Source: Plut-88900 sp963668115
GTDB lineage: Bacteria > Chloroflexota > Dehalococcoidia > Plut-88900
DNA: 64,000 nucleotides
Reading direction: 5' to 3'
Assembly: GCA_963668115.1 (NCBI GenBank)
Contig: OY764147.1
Location: forward strand, 1,984,001-2,048,000
The notes beneath the pieces were generated by a model. That model made no database searches, was not told the origin of the DNA, and was given only the letters and a program-made list of their open reading frames with translations. Numbering within the stretch: the stretch's first letter is position 1; each line of letters opens with the position of its first letter. Both the position numbers and the translations under genes were made by a program. Shown piece after piece: positions 59,291-64,000 of the stretch.

Positions 59291-60052
59291 TCATTGCGCC
59301 ATATAACCCCCATCCGGCGTCATCGTATGCCCCGTCACGAAAGACGCCCCATCCGAGCACAGCCATACAACCGCCTCCGCAATCTCCTCCGGCTTCCCCA
59401 TCCGACCCATCGGTGTCTGCGACACCATCCTCCGCTCCAGCTCAGGGTTGGCCTCGATGCCCGGGATAGTCATCGGCGTCAGTATGTAGCCCGGACACAC
59501 CGCGTTCACCCGTATCCCGACCTCCGCATACTCCAGCGCCGCCGTCCTTGTCACCCCCACCACCCCGTGCTTCGCCGCATTGTACGCAATGTATCCCCCC
59601 GCCCCCGACAGCCCGTATATCGACGCCGTATTCACGATAGCCCCGCCCCCCTGCCTCAGCATTACCGGGATCTCGTACTTCATGCACAGCCACACGCCCT
59701 TCAGATTCACGTCGATAACCCGGTCCCAGTCATCCTCCGGGTACTCGTGGGTATTCTCCACCTCCCCCCCGACACCCGCGTTGTTGAAAGCGCAGTCCAG
59801 CCTCCCAAAATCCTCCACGACCCTTTCAACCAGCGACTCCACCTCCCCCGACTTCGTCACATCGACCCGAAACCCCACCCCACTCCCCCCGGCCCCCTCA
59901 ATCAACCGCACCGTCTCCTCCGCCCCAGCCAAATCCACATCCGCCACCGCCACCCGGGCCCCCTCCCGGGCAAAAACCAAACAACTCGCCCTCCCAATCC
60001 CGGACCCTCCACCCGTCACCAACGCCACCTTCCCCAAAAATCCATCACCCAT
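59291..60052 (-). CDS. SDR family oxidoreductase
   Basis: This 253-residue classical SDR starts at ATG 60052, six bases after AGGAGG; a TTG at 60058 lies directly on that site. Motifs are TGGGSGIG, NNAG, NTASIYG (Ser) and YNAAK. Asp in ADVDLAG after beta-strand 2 favours NAD(H). It is distinct from the three SDRs at 27-30 kb. The substrate is unknown. Confidence 0.9.
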   Translation of the reverse strand: MGDGFLGKVALVTGGGSGIGRASCLVFAREGARVAVADVDLAGAEETVRLIEGAGGSGVGFRVDVTKSGEVESLVERVVEDFGRLDCAFNNAGVGGEVENTHEYPEDDWDRVIDVNLKGVWLCMKYEIPVMLRQGGGAIVNTASIYGLSGAGGYIAYNAAKHGVVGVTRTAALEYAEVGIRVNAVCPGYILTPMTIPGIEANPELERRMVSQTPMGRMGKPEEIAEAVVWLCSDGASFVTGHTMTPDGGYMAQ

Positions 60053-60520
60053 TTCCAACCTCCTTACCTATTCTCCCGTGTCATTCCGATGCCCCTCGAG
60101 GTCGAAGATGCGCCTCGGGCGTGAATCTGACGCGCCAGCCCACCGACCACCCCCATCATCCTCACCCACCTTACACCGTCATTCCCGTCCCCGATCGGGC
60201 TGAAAGTGCGCCTATGGCGTGAATCCATCCCGCGGGGAGGGGCCGCTCATGCTGAGGCTCTCGAAGTGCGAGCGGGGGTGGCCCACATCCCTCCAACCCG
60301 TCACGTCTGTCTTCCACCATTCTACGCCCTTACCTGTCATTCCGAGGCCCCGCGAGGAATCTAAAGCGCCAGCCCACCCCTCACCCCCCATCATCCCCAC
60401 CCACCCTACACCGCCATTCCTGCGGAGGCAGGAATCCATCCCTCCGGAACACTCACCTTCATCCTAGCCCTACACCCCCCCACCCCTTGCCGTCATTCCC
60501 GAGTAGTCGGGAATCCATCC
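60053..60520. repeat. Dense array of interspersed palindromic repeats
   Basis: It contains cassette-bearing copies (cassettes 60102-60123 and 60200-60221), uninterrupted copies at 60337-60362, 60414-60437 and 60491-60516, and a CTCATGCTGAGGCTCTCGAAG copy near 60246. No gene is seen. Confidence 0.7.
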
Positions 60521-60589
60521 TTCCCAAATAATCACCTACAACCCACCCACTCTCCTCCAACTCCCCCCAAAAACCCCACCCATTTGCCC

Positions 60590-60618
60590 TTGACACACCT
60601 GAGCAACGGCACTATCAT
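60590..60618 (+). promoter_or_regulatory. Strong sigma-70-type promoter with no recognisable gene
   Basis: TTGACA (60590-60595) and TATCAT (60613-60618) have an exact 17-base spacer. GCCCTTGACACA and TATCATACC match the promoter of the phage packaging module at 20319. A perfect palindrome GTTCGCGAAC (60626-60635) lies at the expected start site, and AGGAGG (60652-60657) follows without a start codon at the right distance. Confidence 0.7.
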
Positions 60619-61290
60619 ACCCTACGTTCGCGAACACTAATCCAGTAACACAAGGAGGAACACCGAAAACCCAGGGAAGCCCACCCGACCCACTAGAGAG
60701 GATGTCACCCCCGAGACAAGCTTGCCCCCGAGACGTCGGGGGTCCGGGACACCATCCCTCACCACCGGGTCCCGTACCCCTTCCCTAACCCCCAGGCGAT
60801 GGATAGATGTTCTGGCCCAAGCTGTTCCCGTCAGGCCTGACCCCGCAGCAGCGGGCCCAGGCTTTGCCCCCGGCGCGTTGGTGGCGCGCCAAGTGGGCCG
60901 GCGCCGATGTGGCGACCGGCGGTAGTAAAGTTGTGGCTCCTCCTCACCACAGGAGCAGGTATGGCCGTGACCCGATTAAACACGGCTGATAGCATTTCAT
61001 TCCTACGGCCATTGGGCCGGTGCGCCTCCCCTGGGCGCATGTAGTAAATCTGCCCGAATGGGAACAGGGGCACAGCCTCTGGCCAGCGTCTTCCATCGCC
61101 AACCCAAAACCCAACAAACAAACCGAAAACCCGAAACCCCACAACCGAAGACCCGCCTCAGGAGGACCGAATAACCCCCCGCGTTGACACCCCACCACCC
61201 TCGTTGCTATCCTCCCCAACGGCATAATCTACGGGGAGGGGGTCGCAGATCCGCCTGGGCGGACTATCCTCTCACCCGCTACACCCCCCA
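60619..61290 (+). other. Transcribed-looking region without recognised gene
   Basis: It follows the promoter at 60590. It holds a strong hairpin CCCCCGAGACGTCGGGGG (60727-60744) and a 60-codon frame at 60807-60989 (MFWPKLFPSGLTPQQRAQ...) with no good ribosome site and no family I recognise. It could be a noncoding RNA, a small protein gene or a phage remnant. I tested it by eye for RNase P RNA, tmRNA and 5S rRNA signatures and found none. Confidence 0.35.
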
Positions 61291-61307
61291 CTGGAGAGGA
61301 CACCCCC

Positions 61308-62012
61308 ATGACCCAGAGCCAGACCCTGCACGAGGCCCGCAGCCAGGGCCGCACCTTCCTCAACGAGGTCGAGTCCAAGCAGGTCCTTCGCGATGCCGGC
61401 ATCGACACCACCCAGGCCACCCTCGCCGCGTCCCGTGACCAGGCCATCGAGCAGGCCAGGGCCATCGGCTTCCCCGTTGTCCTCAAGGTCATCTCCCCCG
61501 ACGTCGTCCACAAGAGCGACATAGGCGGCGTGAAGCTCGGGCTCAAGGACGAAGCCGAGACCGCCGCCGCCTACGACGACATCGTCGCCTCCATCAACGC
61601 CAACCAGCCCGGCGCCAACATCGAGGGCGTCTCCGTACAGGGCATGGCCCGCCCCGGCACCGAGGTCATCATCGGCATGTCCAAGGATGCCCAGTTCGGC
61701 CCCGTCCTCATGTTTGGCCTCGGCGGCATCATGGTCGAAATCCTCAAGGACGTCGCCTTCCGCATCGTACCCCTCACCAAACGGGACGCCCGCAGCATGA
61801 TCCGTGAAATCAAGGGCTTCCCCGTCCTGGAGGGCTACCGCGGCCAGGAGCCCGCCGACATCGAAAAGCTCGAAGACACCCTCCTCAAGCTCTCAGAGTT
61901 CGTCCAGCAGCACGACGAGATCAAGGAGATCGACCTCAACCCCATCTTCGCCTACAGGGACGGCCTCACCGCCGTCGACGCCCGCATCATCCTCGAAGAG
62001 CAGGCCGGCTGA
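61308..62012 (+). CDS. ADP-forming acyl-CoA synthetase beta subunit (ATP-grasp)
   Basis: The 234-residue protein is the ATP-grasp half of an ADP-forming acetate/acyl-CoA ligase. It has FLNEVESKQVLRDAGI, GFPVVLKVISPDVVHKSDIGGVKLGL, EVIIGMSKDAQFGPVLMFGLGG and EIDLNPIFA. The stop overlaps the next gene's ATG (TGATG), so alpha and beta subunits are coupled. GGAGAGG precedes the ATG. The reaction couples acyl-CoA breakdown to ATP formation or the reverse. Confidence 0.9.
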   Translation: MTQSQTLHEARSQGRTFLNEVESKQVLRDAGIDTTQATLAASRDQAIEQARAIGFPVVLKVISPDVVHKSDIGGVKLGLKDEAETAAAYDDIVASINANQPGANIEGVSVQGMARPGTEVIIGMSKDAQFGPVLMFGLGGIMVEILKDVAFRIVPLTKRDARSMIREIKGFPVLEGYRGQEPADIEKLEDTLLKLSEFVQQHDEIKEIDLNPIFAYRDGLTAVDARIILEEQAG

Positions 62013-63433
62013 TGGGCATCGACGTAGCCAAGTTCGACCGTCTCTTCAACCCGAAAACCGCCGCCGTCATCGGCGACAAGCAGGCCCTCGGCTACTCCTG
62101 GCTCAACTCCATGAGCACCTTCAAGGGCCCCGTCTACTCAGTCCAGATCGACGAGCGGGAGATCCCCAACATCGAGGCCATGGGGTACCAAAACTTCAAG
62201 AGCATCCTCGACGTTCCCGACGACATAGACTTCGTGATCGTCTCCGTACCCCGCAAGTTCGCACCCATGGTCCTCCAGCAGTGCATCGAAAAGGGCGTCG
62301 GGGGGGCCACCTTCTTCACCTCCGGCTTCGCCGAAACCGCCGAGGAGGAGGGGATTGCCCTTCAAAACCAGATGCAGGAGATGGCGCGGGAAGCGGGCTT
62401 CATGCTGGTCGGGCCCAACTGCATGGGCCTCTTCATCCCCGGCCGGGGCGTTCGCTTCACCCCCCAGCAGTACGCCGGAGAAGCCGGGCCCGTGGGCTTC
62501 ATCGGCCAGAGCGGCACCCAGAGCATGTACTTCAGCCTGCTGGGCGGCGCGCACGGAGTGAAGGTCAGCAAGCTGGTGAGCCTCGGCAACGCCATCGTAC
62601 TGGACGTCCCCGACTACCTCGAATACCTCGGCCAGGACCCCGAAACCAAGATGATCGGCATGTACGTGGAAGGCGTGAAAGACGGGCGTCGGTTCTTCGA
62701 CGTGCTCAAGGACGTCTGCAAGCGCAAGCCCGTGGTGATCTGGAAGGGCGGGCAGACCTCTGACGGCGCCCGAGCCGTCTCCTCCCACACCGCCTCCCTC
62801 GCCACCGAGTACACCGTCTGGGAGTCCCTCGTCCGACAGTGCGGCGCCCTCCCCGTCCACAGCCTGGAAGAGCTAGTAGACGTGCTCAAGGGCCTCCTCT
62901 ACATTGCCCCGTCTACCGGCGAACGCATGGGCATAATGGCCCTCACCGGCGGCCAGGCCGTCGCCGCCGTTGATGCCTTCGCCAAGCAGGACTTCACCAT
63001 CGGCCCTCTCAGCGACTCCAGCTACGAAGAACTCTCCCAATTCTTCAGCGTCATCGGTGCCAGCTACCGCAACCCCCTGGACATCAGCTCCAACCTCCCC
63101 GACCAGACCGTCCTCGTCCGCATCCTCGACATCCTCGAACGTGACCCAACCGTCGACGCCATCACCACGGAGCTCACCACCTCGCTGCTGGACCGTCGGG
63201 AGTCGATGGGCGAGGGCTACGTGAGCGGCCTGATCGACATCCTCGCCAACCACCGAGAGCGCACCAAGAAACCCTACTTCTGCACGGTCTGCCCCGTCGA
63301 CCAGGAAGTCGCCGCCATAGACATGCGGGACCGGCTCCTCGCCCGGGGCATCCCCTCCTTCCCCACCTTCCACCGCAGCGCCAACGCCTACCGCAAGCTC
63401 GTAACCTACAACAAGTTTTTGTCAGGCGAATAG
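62012..63433 (+). CDS. ADP-forming acyl-CoA synthetase alpha subunit (CoA-binding)
   Basis: The 473-residue protein has a CoA-binding Rossmann domain (PKTAAVIGDKQALG, FVIVSVPRKFAP), a succinyl-CoA-ligase-like domain with FIGQSGTQSMYF and KLVSLGNAI, and the phosphohistidine loop SSHTASLA (His near residue 260). A further ligase-CoA domain follows (GIMALTGGQAVAAVDA). Together with the ATP-grasp protein it forms a two-subunit ADP-forming enzyme. The acyl substrate is unknown. Confidence 0.9.
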   Translation: MGIDVAKFDRLFNPKTAAVIGDKQALGYSWLNSMSTFKGPVYSVQIDEREIPNIEAMGYQNFKSILDVPDDIDFVIVSVPRKFAPMVLQQCIEKGVGGATFFTSGFAETAEEEGIALQNQMQEMAREAGFMLVGPNCMGLFIPGRGVRFTPQQYAGEAGPVGFIGQSGTQSMYFSLLGGAHGVKVSKLVSLGNAIVLDVPDYLEYLGQDPETKMIGMYVEGVKDGRRFFDVLKDVCKRKPVVIWKGGQTSDGARAVSSHTASLATEYTVWESLVRQCGALPVHSLEELVDVLKGLLYIAPSTGERMGIMALTGGQAVAAVDAFAKQDFTIGPLSDSSYEELSQFFSVIGASYRNPLDISSNLPDQTVLVRILDILERDPTVDAITTELTTSLLDRRESMGEGYVSGLIDILANHRERTKKPYFCTVCPVDQEVAAIDMRDRLLARGIPSFPTFHRSANAYRKLVTYNKFLSGE

Positions 63434-63515
63434 GCTCGCACACACGGCATCCCGTGTATAATGCAATCGTGGCGCCGCCTAAGGTGCAAATGCCCAAATC
63501 CCTAAGGAGGATATC

Positions 63516-63857
63516 GTGAAATTCCGCTTCGGTAGCCATTCCGTCGATACCAGTGGAATGACCTCCGCCGAGAGAGCTAAAGCCATAGATCAGGTGATTG
63601 ACGCCGGCCTTGAGACCATTGAGGAGGACTCCAAGACATTCGTTCGCCGACAGCTCCGCCTACTAGAGTCATTTGAGCTCCGCTACGAAATGACTACTAC
63701 CGAAATGCTCGAACGTTGGGACCGAGGAGAACTATCGGAAACTCATGACCTCGGTATTTGGGATCGGGTATGGCGCAATCTACAGGAAGTTCAAGGGGAG
63801 ACCCTCACAACTGGAACCCCCTGCGCAACTACATTGACCTCCATCAAAAGCGTTTAG
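63516..63857 (+). CDS. Hypothetical helical protein, first of an edge gene pair
   Basis: This 113-residue protein is mostly helical (SAERAKAIDQVIDAGLET, VRRQLRLLESFELRYEM). It starts with GTG after a strong TAAGGAGG site. Its 3' end overlaps the next frame by 88 bases, as in tightly coupled small modules. I recognise no family; an antitoxin-like role is possible but only from context. Confidence 0.55.
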   Translation: MKFRFGSHSVDTSGMTSAERAKAIDQVIDAGLETIEEDSKTFVRRQLRLLESFELRYEMTTTEMLERWDRGELSETHDLGIWDRVWRNLQEVQGETLTTGTPCATTLTSIKSV

Positions 63858-64000
63858 AAGATCATCCATTAGTCATACTTGAGCAGTCATTTCTAACTCT
63901 TGACATAGAGGCTCAACCAGGGGGCCCCTATGAACGTGTCGTCATGGAGGGACTCATTGTATGCAGAAACGGCCTTCGCTTGTCCGTCTACAAGGATGGG
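63770..64000 (+). CDS. Hypothetical protein, runs off the window (partial)
   Basis: The frame opens at ATG 63770 inside the previous gene and stays open for 77 codons to the window edge (HNWNPLRNYIDLHQKRLED, then GLIVCRNGLRLSVYKDG). The C-terminal strand pattern is like that of small toxin-type proteins with a DUF6516-like beta sheet, but this is a weak resemblance. The end is not in the window. Confidence 0.5.
   Translation, partial: MAQSTGSSRGDPHNWNPLRNYIDLHQKRLEDHPLVILEQSFLTLDIEAQPGGPYERVVMEGLIVCRNGLRLSVYKDG

Noticed and set aside
60619..61290. RNase P RNA, tmRNA or rRNA in the gene-less stretch
   Set aside because: I could not find the conserved cores of any of these on either strand; hairpins alone do not identify it.
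1..64000. CRISPR arrays and tRNA genes
   Set aside because: Repeats are interspersed palindromes without regular spacers, and no intergenic region shows a T-arm/acceptor pattern that folds as tRNA.

Overview
The window is GC-rich bacterial DNA, most likely from a member of the Chloroflexota and plausibly a Dehalococcoidia/SAR202-type lineage. The evidence for this is a 1,497-residue protein joining a GT39-like region to a DUF2298 (Chlor_Arch_YYY) domain, a family typical of Chloroflexota and archaea; several short-chain dehydrogenase (SDR) paralogs; and dense families of short palindromic interspersed repeats in the intergenic DNA. This placement is inferred from gene content; there is no rRNA in the window to confirm it. 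I found no tRNA genes and no CRISPR array.

Layout. 0-8 kb: a DUF4258/DUF2283 pair at the edge, a DUF362 protein, proA and proB (split by an inserted, AT-richer DUF4238 gene), and an nfeD-slipin operon. 8.4-10.6 kb: an MMPL transporter that appears to start at CTG. 10.6-13.7 kb: an AT-richer accessory island with an unknown nuclease-like protein, a phospholipase-D/leucine-rich-repeat (LRR) fusion and a small membrane protein. 13.8-17.9 kb: an alpha/beta hydrolase, gyrA and a class I amidotransferase-like hydrolase. 18.5-19.9 kb: a NUDIX plus P-loop kinase pair. 20.1-24.2 kb: a phage packaging module (small-subunit candidate, small membrane protein, large terminase, portal) under a duplicated promoter-leader. 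24.2-32.2 kb: an ECF sigma/anti-sigma pair, an NYN nuclease, three SDRs, HNH, MFS and Yip1 proteins. 32.2-36.2 kb: the matching phage head/tail module (scaffold, major capsid, connector, tail protein) on the opposite strand. 36.7-37.6 kb: a decayed terminase with a tandem duplication. 38-49 kb: housekeeping genes (TIGR00725, eno, gap, DUF2298, rph, YihY, Deg protease). 49.1-55.5 kb: toxin-antitoxin pairs, an aspartic protease, and ileS behind a T-box leader, preceded by a SelW-like gene with an in-frame TGA and its redox-dead paralog. 55.6-64 kb: an LRR lipoprotein, a TlpA-like thioredoxin, an amidohydrolase, an SDR, a repeat-rich stretch with an orphan strong promoter, a two-gene ADP-forming acyl-CoA synthetase, and a partial gene pair at the edge.

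Points that most deserve attention. (1) A probable selenoprotein: a CxxU motif, an apical-loop hairpin directly after the UGA, and a tandem paralog without the redox motif. (2) A roughly 22-nt cassette inserted at nearly the same junction in at least three unrelated host palindromes (ten copies), one of them in frame inside the phage portal gene. (3) A phage/gene-transfer-agent-like structural set split over two strands, with a portal that has no canonical start codon and a decayed duplicate terminase. (4) Short mobile elements with terminal inverted repeats. (5) A PLD-LRR fusion in an island of unknown genes. (6) A recurrent TANNNT-N6-start-codon layout that points to leaderless transcripts.
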